A DNA stretch of 64,000 nt, taken from assembly GCF_024139115.2 (NCBI RefSeq), contig NC_085139.1:250227236-250291235 (forward strand), written 5' to 3'. Source of the DNA: Armigeres subalbatus. Taxonomy: Eukaryota > Arthropoda > Insecta > Diptera > Culicidae. The number at the start of each line of letters is the position of its first letter. Position 1 is the first letter of the stretch. Under the pieces are notes generated by a model. The model ran no database searches. It had not been told where the DNA came from and saw only the letters and a program-made list of their open reading frames with translations. Shown here piece by piece: positions 54,415 to 64,000 of this stretch. The translations under genes and the position numbers were made by a program.

Positions 54415-57400
54415 GTTGGATTTTTCTTAATCAATATGAAGTTTCTGAGCGTTATCCAATCCTTACTTCCTACCACTAATTTGGAACATAGGAAGGTTAC
54501 AGGAGCTAAAGGAAAAAAATAAATTTTATACCACGCAATTAATTGATTTTAAATCACCCTGATCTACTGAGGGACGCCCAATAAACTTTTGCCAAGGACA
54601 CCTGGAGGCCACGCTACGGCTCTGAGTGTCCCCATATTGAGGCAATAATTTAAAATTTAAATAACCTAAAATTGTGATAGAATGTTGACATTTTTTTTCA
54701 GTACAGTGCATTAAGTATATTTCTGGCTTTGAGCTGTGAAGAAATGGACATTAATAAAGTTAAAAAAAAAAAATTTTGGTCATTATTAGGAGAAGTTGTT
54801 CCAATTTTGCGTGGCCACTTAAAAAAATCTTCTCATAAGAAACACAAAAACTGTCGTGTAGAATAAATACGATTTTAAATCCAAAAATAACTCATCACAT
54901 AACGATCATTTACTAAAGGATCTAAACTATAAAATTACCTAATACAAAACTACTTCGGATTTCGATAACCTGGGGGATCAGGTCTCCCCACCTTATTATT
55001 TTAAAGACCGAACTTTGAATAACCTTTCACGATAATTTTGTTTAATCAATTTTCGGAAAATTCTACAGCGGTGCAACCAAAAAGGTTTTTATGCTTTTAA
55101 ATGTTTGTTCTATTTCTGAGTTTACCAGATTTCGAAGCGATCACTGAACTTTAAATAAATTTGTCTTCACATCCCCGTTACTCGATTCCACCAGGTAAGC
55201 AATACCTAAAAACAATTACATACTTTGCCGCAGATCCGCCCTGCTGGATGTTTCCATTCGTGGAGGTGGTTGTGTTTGGAAGGGCTTTATCAAATTTATT
55301 TGTGGGTACATATTTGCAATGTGTTATTGCGGGACCGTTTTAATAACACGCGTATTTCAAATCCACATTCATCCCACAGCCGCCTCCACATCACAATATC
55401 GTTTGATTGAGCCCCATTGAAGTACATGATTATACCATTATTGCCAACCAGACGATTATTGTAAACTATCGGTATTTACTAGTAACGCGACTAAACCGAT
55501 CAATTACCCCGCAACCTATTCGCCTTCACCCACGCCCCGGCGTCATAATTCCAAACAAGCAATTATCAAATCCATCAATCGGAATGGCTTTTGTTCTGGA
55601 CCGGCTTAATTTATGGAACCGATTATGCACAATCTTCCCGTTCATTCGTTCCTGGATGCCCTAGAAACTGTAGTTGGATGGTAGCCAGTTCATGTGCCAC
55701 CTCGTCGGCCGGTCAACTATTGTTGCATTTCTCCACAGGTTTTTGGATTATCTGATAGCATGCCCACGCTTGTTGTGAGGCAGGATATTGGTTGGAAAGT
55801 GACGAACACGGGGGACGGGGTGGTTCGTTTGCAAATTAATATGATAATTCATGTTCATACAGTCACACACACGAGGACCACTTGTTTTATTGTCCCTGGA
55901 GGGGACATGCGTAGAGCAAATTGCATCTGATCGCTGGTACAATTGTGCGGAAACTTATTACGAAGATTCGGAACATATAAAACAAATTGGAGAGACGGAT
56001 AAAAAGTCAAGGTTCCAAAACATCGGAAAACAGATCTTAAAAGTTTTAGAAACTTGGGTTTAGTAAAAATCCGGATCAAATCATTCAAACATGTACATTA
56101 ATTTTTTTTTTTTTTGCTGGATCTTGGCAAACCAATTGCTGAGGTGGACACCGCCGAGTTTTCCTGTGGACCTCGGTAAGTTTTTAAATCCTTTAAAACG
56201 GTAAGTTTATAAATCCTGAGCAATCTCTGAGATCTTACATCTTTCTTCAGCAATTGTCCCAGCACTTAACCCATGTTTTACAGCACAACAAATTAATTCT
56301 AAAAGTTTTCAACAACTGTAGACGCGTATTGGATCGCTTACTTGAATTCTGAAAATGGTGGCGTTAAAAATGACAGCAACATTACCGAACTTCTGCAAAT
56401 GATGAATCTTTGTGCCTTTCAAGCGCATAAACGGGACATCAGACAGATTAATTCCGAAATCTCGGCAAACGTACTTGTTGTTATCAGACATTCAGATTTA
56501 CTGAAGAGCTCGGCAAAAAATATAACCAAATGTTGGTATATTACGATTCATTACTAATTTTTCGGCACATTCTTATGGGTAACTACTTGCTATTAAAACA
56601 TAGAAGCTAAGATCTAGCCATGTAAATAGCAGAAGCAGCGTTGCTGCCCTGATACGGTGAGACCAAAATGTGTTTGACTTGAACAGAAATATATTATTGC
56701 CATCTCGACTTGCGGTTATAAATCATTGCGCCTGGATGTAGACTGTCTGTTTCGCACCTACAGTCGCACTCCATTGTGTATGCAAAGAACAAAGAAAAAA
56801 AAAGTCGACTTCACAGAAGAAATTCGCTCCAGGATGTGCTTGCACTTTTAATAAAATGGTCATGCCTTGGCCGCTTTTGTTTCGCCGAGTGCTACATGCA
56901 AGAACGCCCGGAAGCGAAACACAAACCCACATGAAGAACCAACGTCCGCCCGACTCGACGATAACAAGTGCACTTGTCGGCAACACCCTCCCGGAATGGG
57001 GGCGGAAGACGTCCCACTACTCGTGGGGCAAAAGCGATCCACCAGTAGTGGAAGAAAAATGTGCAAAACTAAGCTCCGTGGCACGCGCGTTAAACCGAGT
57101 GGAAAATTTGAATCCGGTGGCTGCGGAAACCGTTGCAAAATTAATTGGCCACTGATGACTGTCGGTGCGTTCCCGTCGACAAATGCCTACGCGCCGAAAT
57201 TTATAAGCACATACCGCGAATAAAAACAATAGCTGTCGTAATACGACAGGATGCTACAAAAACAACGGTATGTGGCAGTTCGTCCGGCATCGAGCAAGGG
57301 TGAGTTAGTGTTATTTTTTCCTGAAGCTGTAACAGGAATATGAGCAGGAGGAATGTCATAACATACGGCACCGGAATGTAGATTATGTAGCAAGATATGA

Positions 57401-57510
57401 TGGCCATGTGCAGTAGTGCACTAGAGTGGTCCATCCTTGTAATCAAAAGTCCGGAGTATGAACCCGTATACAATTTTACACACAAAATTTGAAAATAAAA
57501 TATTTTCACC
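54415..57510. other. No gene recognised; possible unique DNA
   Basis: This is the longest stretch without a recognised element. Composition varies, with a GC-richer part at 56850-57230 open in three frames. None carries a familiar motif. A T run lies at 56103-56115. Splice sites or promoters could not be supported. Confidence 0.4.
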
Positions 57511-57904
57511 TGCAAAATGGTGACATCAAGGAAGGAGCGCCCAACATAGCTCTGGTCCCAACAAGTTCTTATCTCACGCTTCTACAGCTCGTACGATGAC
57601 AAAATACCACCAGCTAAGGGTTGTGTACTTAGCTGGTAGTGCAGCCTGGGCACTGTCGTCCTTCTGGCATCAGCTAGAGTGAGAAGGTACGCCTCGAGCG
57701 TCTGTTCACCAGGAGGTGCGACTCAAACAGCATCTGCCTGGTACCCAGCGGCTGATTGCTATACCTAAGGTGGCAGCCCCACCAGCGCGATGTAGGTAAC
57801 GCGACCCCGGTAAGGTAGCTTACTGAAGCCTCCCAAATACCACGAAAAATGGAGATAGAAGAAAAATTTGGTAACCGACCCGGCAACGAAATAAGGACTA
57901 TGAT

Positions 57905-58563
57905 TGGAAACTCGGTACCTGGAATGTCAGGACCCTAAATGAACCTGGACGAGTGAGCCTTCTGGCTCGTGAACTGCAGAAGGTTGGAGTGAACGTGGCC
58001 GCTATTCAAGAAGTCCGATGGCCTAGATCCGAAGAACATGAATTCCGAGCCGTGGACCCCACGATCAACACTGCATTCAAGTATAACATCTATCACAGCG
58101 GCGGCGGAAAGGCAGAGCATGGAGTTGGTTTCGTAGTGATGGGCAAGCAGATGAAGCGAGTGATGCGATGGAAACCCATTAGCGAACGAATGTGTGTATT
58201 GAGGATACGGGGCAAATTCTTCAATTACAGCCTAATCAACGTTTAGGCACCGACAAACGATAAATACGACGACGTGAAGGACACGTTTCATGAATGTCTT
58301 GATAAAGCCTATGAAGAGTGCCCAAAGCATGACGTGAAAATTGTTATCGGAGACGCTTACGCTCAGGTCGGTAGAGAGGACTTTTTCCGTCCCATGATTG
58401 GTAGGGAGAGTCTTCACTCCGCTACCAATGACAACGGCCTACGGCTAGTAAATTTCGCTGCTGCCAGAGGGATGGCCATCAGTAGCACTTACTTTGCACG
58501 AAAGATTATCCGAAAGCACACCTGGAGACACCCAAATGGTGAATCTTGCAACAAGATCGAATA
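57905..58563 (+). pseudogene. RTE endonuclease (nonsense codon, truncated)
   Basis: WNVRTLNEPGRV starts the apurinic-type endonuclease, and AAIQEVRW follows. One in-frame TAG at 58244-58246 interrupts it just before APTND. The frame then goes on through IVIGDAYAQVGRE, with Tyr where family members usually have Asn in GDxN, to 58563. The C-terminal end of the domain is missing. It would nick the target DNA. Confidence 0.8.
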
Positions 58564-58569
58564 GAGATC

Positions 58570-58908
58570 GGCATAAGGAACCAAGAGCGGCCGAAAAACG
58601 AACCCACCGCAGGAAGAAAAAAGAATATGAAGATCAAGTGATTAGCGATGCACAGGAAAAATGGAGCAGAACGTTATGCGGAGGTTTTATGAGTCTGTCA
58701 ATGGCGTGCGGAGAAAGACAGCGCCATCTCCCGACGTGTGCAACGACCAACAAGGAAATTTGCTGACTGATAAAACCGAAGTGACTGCCCGGTGGAAGCA
58801 AAAGTTCAAGACTTTGTTGAATAGTGGAAGTGACGGTGACAGAATAAATATTAGCGATGATGGACAAGCTGTGGAGTGGCCTACACTAGAGGTTAAAAGA
58901 GCTATTAA
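58570..58908 (+). pseudogene. RTE linker region
   Basis: Frames read KRTHRRKKKEYED and then RRFYESVNGVR and WKQKFKTLLNS, the usual KxxFYxxVNxxR and RWxxxFxxLLN blocks before the RT. They are shifted relative to the endonuclease. The segment runs into the insertion at 58909. Confidence 0.75.
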
Positions 58909-59688
58909 GGTCTGAGGGAAGGGAGGAACTGGAGGAACTTCGGAAGGAATTCCCGGAGGAGCTTCCGAAGGAATTAATGGAGGAACTTCCGCAGGAACTC
59001 CTGTAGGAACTTTTGAAGGAATTCCTGGAGGAACTACCGAAGCAATTCCTGGAGGAACTTCCGAAGGAATTCCTGGAAGAATTTCCGAAGGAATTCCTGG
59101 AGGAACTTCTTTAGGAATTTCAGGAGGAACATTCGAAGGAGTTCCTGGAGGAACTTCCGAAGGAATTTGTCTTATTTGCTTTATTTGTCTTATTTGTTTT
59201 ATTTGGCTTATTTGTTTTATTTGTCTTATTTATTTTCAATTGTTTATCTCATCTCATTCCTATATTTGATTTCAATTTATATATTTGGTATCCTCGTGTT
59301 TACAAATAGGAATACGCTTTTTTCTAGTGTCACGCTAGATACAAAGTTGACGGACTTTCGCTCTCGTCGCTTCTTTCCTGCCGTGCGCCACAAGAAAATA
59401 TGCTGTTGGCTGCTCTCCCGAAATGGTAGCTTTTGTATGGAATTTAAAAATCTTGGTTGAAGTAAAAAGCGTTTCCTTCAAAATTTATTGCGGTGACATA
59501 TACTTTTTATTACATCAAAATGATCGGTGGAAAAATTCAAAACTTTTGTCAGTTGGGTTTTGCGAAATTCGGTTCCTTTGTGCCTCAAGTCATCGGATAG
59601 AGGTACTGAGAAATTTGTTCCCATTTCCGAGTTATAGACATTTTAGTACGAAAATAGCGCTCTACCGCGAGAGAGCTTCCCTCAGACC
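58909..59688. mobile_element. TTAA-flanked element, 780 bp
   Basis: The termini are GGTCTGAGGGAAG and its complement, with TTAA on both sides (58905-58908 and 59689-59692). TTAA target sites are the signature of piggyBac-type transposition. Inside are the minisatellite (58922-59165), TTATTTGTC words (59166-59240) and unrecognised DNA. There is no transposase. Removal restores the RTE frame at this junction. Confidence 0.8.
58922..59165 (+). repeat. 24-bp GGAGGAACTTCCGAAGGAATTCCT minisatellite
   Basis: About ten units of 24 bases (a few of other length), alternating GGAGGAACTTCC and GAAGGAATTCCT. The units are self-complementary in part. The same word family is spread over 31330-33520. It starts directly after the left terminus of the TTAA element. 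Confidence 0.85.
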
Positions 59689-59692
59689 TTAA

Positions 59693-61124
59693 AGAGCTGA
59701 AAAACAATAAGGCTGCGGGGAAGGACCAGCTCCCGGCTGAACTTCTCAAACATGGCAGTGAGCAGTTTTATGAAGTTCTGTACCATATTATGTCGAAAAT
59801 ATGGGAAGATAAGAAATTGCTTGCTAGCTGGTTGGACGGCCTCATTTTCCCTCTTTTTAAAAAAGGGCACAGACTGGAGTGCGCCAATTACCGAGGAATA
59901 ACCCTCCTTAATTTGGCGTACAAAATTATGTTCTACACATTGAGACAGCATGAAAAGTCCTTCGTCGACGAATACCTAGCAGGTTTTCGTGAGGGCCGAT
60001 CAAGACGGATCAAATGTTTACCCTTTACCAAGACACATCCTTGGTAAACTCCGGGAGTACAACTTGCAGACATATCATCTGTTTATTGATTTCAAGGCAG
60101 CGTACGATTCAGTGAAACGGAATGATTTATGGCAAATTATGCTGGAACATGTTTTCCGGCGAAACCGATACGGCTGATTCGTATAACGTTGGACGGATCG
60201 AAATCAAGTGTAAGAGTTGCGGATGAAGTATCGACATCATTTGTTACCTTAGATGGTCTAAAGCAGGGTGATGCACCCTCGAATCTGCTGTTCAATATAG
60301 CGCTCGAAGGAGCGATAAGAAGAGCTGGTGTGCAAAGAAGCGGTACCATTATCACAAGATCGCATATGCTCCTGGGATTTGCGGACGATATCGATATTAT
60401 CGAGATTGATCGCCGTGCCGTGGAAGAGGCTGTTGTGCCTGTTAAGAGGGAGACAGTGAGGATTGGACTCACGATCAATACCAGCAAAACGAAGTACTTG
60501 GTCGATGGCAATCAACGTGGGTTCATTAGTGGTGGTGGTAGCGAAATGTTGCTGGATGGTGAAAATTTTGAATTTGCAGAAGAATTTGTGTATCTTGAAA
60601 CATTAGTGTTGATAATGATGTTACCCGCGAGGTGAAAAGACGTATTGCATCTGCAAATAGGGTTTATCACGGACTTCGAAACCATCTTAAGACCCGTAGT
60701 CTGCAAATGAAGACAAAATTCGCGTTGTATACTACTATACTACGTACTATACTACTACTCTCGTTGTATTCATGGCTTTATACGGCCATGAAACATGGAC
60801 GTTAAAGGAGGCTGATCGGAGAGCTTTCGGAGTGTTTGAGCGTAAGGTGCTGCGGACATTAATCGGCGGTAAACAGGAGAACGGTATCTGGCTGAGTCGC
60901 ATGAATGACGAGCTGTACCAGGTGTATAAAGGGCTGGATATTATTAAGCTTATACAACACGGCAGGCTACGGTGTGCTGGACACGTTTTTTGTATGCCGG
61001 CAGAACGTCAAGCAAAAATAATATTTAGTAGAGAACCCGGAAGAGGCCGTAGGCTTCGTTGAAGGCCACGTACACGATGGCTTTCTGCTGTTGAAGAGCA
61101 CCTGAGGGCGCTCAATGTTCAGGG
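59693..61124 (+). pseudogene. RTE family B reverse transcriptase
   Basis: The RT reads ELKNNKAAGKDQLPAELL (59695 on), YRGITLLNLAYKI, motif A DFKAAYDSVKR (60090-60120), KQGDAPSNLLFNIALEGAIR, catalytic GFADDIDII, KTKYLVDG, then GHETWTL, RKVLRTLIGGKQ and GRLRCAGHV. Breaks occur near 60020, 60600 and 60760, the last with a repeated ACTATACTAC run. It continues after the foldback at 61981. Confidence 0.8.
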
Positions 61125-61134
61125 CGACTGGAAG

Positions 61135-61970
61135 GGCAGCCCTTACTTTGCACCGTTCAATGTGGAAAACCGATCCATAAAAGAATGAAAAACGATCCAT
61201 AAATAACATCTGAATGTTCCATAAAACGCTACCATAAATCCCTAAAATAGTACGAGAGATTCCATAAAGAATATTTTTATGATCCATAAAACTTTGAAAA
61301 GTGATCCATAAAAACTATAAATTGATCCATAAAATTTCAAATTTGCGCAATTTATATCCTGATGATGATCCATAATTTCAGCCATATGATCCATAATTTT
61401 GATCATATGATCCATAATTTTGATAATGTGATTCATAATGCTTGGAAAGAAGGCCAATGAAACTATATTAATTGATCCACACATTTTATAAAATCTATGG
61501 ATCATTTATCAAAATTGGATCATATCACCAAAACTATGGATCATTTGAACAAAGTTATGGATCAAATGGCCAGAATTATGGATCATATGACTAAAATTAT
61601 GGATCATATTACTGAAATTATGGATCAGCATCACGATAAAAAAAAAATGCGCAAATTTGAAGTTTTATGGATCAAAATATAGTTTTTTATGGATCATTTT
61701 CCAAAGATTTATGGATCATTTGTCATATTTTCATGGGAAAATAGCAAGAATTGTATTGTTTTTCTTGACCATGTTAATGGAACATATTTCCCAATTAATT
61801 GCTAAATTTTAGCTTAGTTATGGATCGAAAATTTATTCTTTATGGAATCTCATTAACTATTTTATGGATTTATGGTAGCATTTTAAGGAACATTCAGATG
61901 TTATTTATGGATCGTTTTCCAGTTTTTTATGGATCCGTCTTTATCGTTTATATGCAAAAGTATGTTTTGC
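61135..61970. mobile_element. Foldback element with ATGGATCAT words, 10-bp TSD
   Basis: CGACTGGAAG flanks both sides (61125-61134 and 61971-61980). The left half (61160-61480) carries GATCCATAA words. The right half (61495-61945) is its inverted copy with TTATGGATC, interrupted by about 150 extra bases. The outermost ends are only weakly inverted. A long-armed element with a 9-11-bp duplication suggests Mutator-like transposition. No transposase. Confidence 0.75.
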
Positions 61971-61980
61971 CGACTGGAAG

Positions 61981-62065
61981 CGATTGGATCGAGTCCAGTG
62001 GAGAAGCATATTTCATTCGGCGTAGGTTCATCGAAGTGCTGTAGCCCATCAATTCAAGTATAAGA
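61981..62065 (+). pseudogene. RTE family B C-terminus and tail
   Basis: The frame from GDWK before the foldback continues here as RLDRVQWRSIFHSA and then a stop. The short 3' untranslated part ends at AAGTATAAGAAAAAAAA. The end is assigned by the A-rich tail and may be off by a few bases. Confidence 0.65.
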
Positions 62066-62214
62066 AAAAAAAATTCCCCATACTAATTTGCATGCAAACT
62101 TGAAACGGCTTGTGCTAAATCAGTTTGAATGAGCTCGAATTTTCAGAGGACACTCAGAACGTGATAAAGAATCAGATGAGCGCTGTGGAGCAAAATCGAT
62201 TTTGTTAACCACCC

Positions 62215-62480
62215 TGCGTATAGCCTTCGCAGACTCTCTAGTTTAGGTTCCTCATTAATGCAGGACTGCAAAAGGTATCATAAGTGGCGTCATGCCTTTC
62301 CTCCGATGGGTGCTTGTCGATCCTTTGTTAACCAGATCTACGTTCAGCATAACCTCCTCCTAACTCCAACCTCTTTGGTTAGTGAGACGGCTAGCCCACT
62401 CTAACGCCCATGCATTAAAGTAACCAGCGATGATGTCCCGTATAGCTGGAAGATCACTTTTACGTAGTATTTTGCGGAGT
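62215..62480 (-). pseudogene. Endonuclease fragment of a non-LTR element
   Basis: On the minus strand IIAGYFNAWALEWASRLTNQRG, then VNKGSTSTHRRKG, match the GDFNAWA-x-EWGS and NxGxxxTFRRxG blocks of R1/LOA/I-type endonucleases. Tyr stands in for the catalytic Asp. Stops interrupt it. Only this piece is present. Confidence 0.65.
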
Positions 62481-63795
62481 AAGATCTACCAAATCGAGCC
62501 CTAGCTTAATCCATTTTTCAAGCTTTACCCTTAATCAATCAACTTTACCCACATGCACATGGTTGAAAGACTCAATTCTCTTGTATGAGGCTAAATTGTA
62601 TGCAGCGGACACAGCTTTTCTAGCAATTAGTTATAAAACCAGGGCCCTTAGATCTACGCTGAACTAACTGCCGAAAAAATTTCGAGTTAGGCTTCTATGG
62701 ATGTACTAACTCTTCATGAACTGGTAAACAACGGTAGTTCGAAGAACACACGGAAATTCTTGTTACTGAACAACTTCTCTAGATTGAAATGGTCTTGCAG
62801 ATAGAGCTAAATCACAGGTTTGTAGCTTTACTAGTGATTTTCTAGAAGCAAGACAAGGATGTCGCTAGGGCTCCGATGCATGGCCAATTTAACAGTATTA
62901 CTGTTCTGTTTCCTCAAGGAAAGATTTTATAAGGGGCGCACCTTCAATGATATTGCTCTCTGTGAAGGGTCTAAATAGTCATGTACTCTTGGGAAAACAA
63001 AACAAGAACTGAATCGAAACGAATACTTCATTGCTTCTCAATAGTAATGGAGTAACTCGACATGCACTAAGGATACGGGGATTGCTACAATAGATCTAAT
63101 AACTCGACACAGTTGTTTCATAAGGGCCAATGTCGCAATGAGCTCGAATGGAGAAAAATGGGTTCGAATGTTCCATGACATGTTTTCAATTATAGTTCGA
63201 AAAGTAGATGGTATTTTAAATGCTAATAGTTTGCATGAAATACATCCATATCTATTCATAGAAGCCACATGTAAATAAAATTTACTTCGGATTTATTTCG
63301 ATTTGAAAATGTGATTAAAGAACTAGTCGTCCTTTTTTATAACAGTGTACACTTGCGCCCTTCAGAAATGCGCCATAATGTTTTTCACAACATCCTTTTC
63401 GCCCAAATTCCACGCCCGGCTGTCAACCTATTTGTCATTATCGCCTGTTTGCATCGCCCCGTTGTGTTTTCAAAGTACCGTTTAGCCCTTTTGCTCACAT
63501 GTGTTTTTGATGCAAGAACGAAGTGTCATAATGCGTAAATGAAAGACAGTTTAGCCCTTTTGCTGCCATGGAGAAAACGGGGCGCAATCGCACTAAGAAA
63601 AAAATTCCAACGGAAATGTAATATCGCCCTTCTGTATTTCTTTGTTTTTACAGCAAAAAAACAACATTTTGTACTATTTTTAATATGCTACATATAGTAC
63701 ATTTTCAGGAGGTTCGATCTATGACATAAACTCGATTTGTTTACATTTGCGACTTCGGCCCTTATGGAACAACTGGTCGCAGTAGCACACCTGAG
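62481..63795. other. No gene recognised
   Basis: AT-rich with some CGCCC and TTTAGCCCTTTTGCT words (63350-63570). No open frame has a known motif. No element boundary is clear. Confidence 0.4.
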
Positions 63796-64000
63796 CAGGG
63801 CTGACAATAGTCATCGTCGCAGCACGAAAAGGCACAGTAGCGACGAGTTGTATTGTCTTCATTGCTACTCGTTGCATCGTCAACGACGCGCACGACGTTA
63901 GCTTTCGTCATGCAACCAAATCGTCATGACGACATCGCAGAACGAAAACTTCATACCATTAATCTTCAAGCGGCAGCTGCCATGCGAAGATTTTCATTAA
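63796..64000 (+). other. Possible left end of a DNA element
   Basis: CAGGGCTGACAATAG at 63796 resembles hAT-type termini (YARNG). It is followed by CGTCG-rich, partly self-complementary sequence (AGTAGCGACGAGT against ACTCGTTGC). The other end would lie beyond the window, so this is only a suggestion. Confidence 0.3.

Larger units (their letters stand above)
57511..62065 (+). mobile_element. RTE-clade element, family B, with two nested insertions
   Basis: The order is 5' region (57511-57840), endonuclease, linker, RT and C-terminal part, ending near an A-rich tail (62060). It is interrupted by a TTAA-flanked element (58909-59688) and a foldback (61135-61970). Removing each, with one copy of its duplication, leaves the RTE frame continuous at the junction. 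It also has a nonsense codon and frame shifts of its own. The 5' region is shared with bases 1-312. Confidence 0.85.

Noticed and set aside
56850..57230. GC-richer stretch open in several frames, possible host exon
   Set aside because: No recognisable motif, and open frames on both strands reduce support for any one.

Overview
The window is repeat-dense DNA from a mosquito, most likely an Aedes species. The main evidence is a near-complete SINE with the layout of the Aedes Feilai family (tRNA-like A and B boxes, GAA-type tail) at 4694-4981, plus fragments of it elsewhere. The other residents fit: RTE-clade and LOA-clade non-LTR retrotransposons, Ty3/Gypsy elements, and many foldback MITEs. 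I found no host protein-coding gene, rRNA, functional tRNA or CRISPR array. Everything with recognisable coding potential belongs to a mobile element.

Layout. 1-2975: two head-to-tail RTE copies (family A); the first begins with an inverted 5' segment. 3-9 kb: unrecognised AT-rich DNA, a Feilai SINE and heavily decayed reverse transcriptases. 9.7-15.7 kb: foldback elements, including a 2.1-kb hAT-like element with 0.9-kb arms, and short-word degenerate repeats. 17,769-26,331 (minus): a complete env-bearing Ty3/Gypsy element (LTRs, PBS, gag, pro, RT, RNase H, integrase, env) inserted in an older non-LTR element. Its leader carries a sequence resembling a Hairy/E(spl) bHLH domain. 27.7-31.3 kb (minus): a LOA-clade element interrupted by a Harbinger-like MITE. 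31.3-33.5 kb: degenerate GGAATTCC minisatellite. 33.6-35.2 kb (minus): an RTE copy interrupted by a 63-bp LINE tail and a 608-bp solo LTR. 38.0-41.8 and 48.9-49.4 kb: polypurine/polypyrimidine tracts with inverted arms. 41,815-48,912 (plus): a young Ty3/Gypsy element of mdg1/412 type, with LTRs I read as identical, inserted in the pyrimidine tract. 50-53.5 kb: 52-bp and 173-bp tandem repeats and hairpins. 57.5-62.1 kb (plus): an RTE element (family B) interrupted by a TTAA-flanked element and by an 0.8-kb foldback.

Insertion history can be read directly. At eight or more sites a target duplication brackets the insert, and at several of these removing the insert leaves the host element's reading frame continuous.

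Most frame breaks in the two Gypsy elements are single-base losses in homopolymers, even in the element with identical LTRs. Assembly indel error is therefore a serious alternative to decay, and every pseudogene label here should be read with that in mind. Homologies are from reading translated sequence; no database search was possible. tRNA identities for primer sites are from memory.
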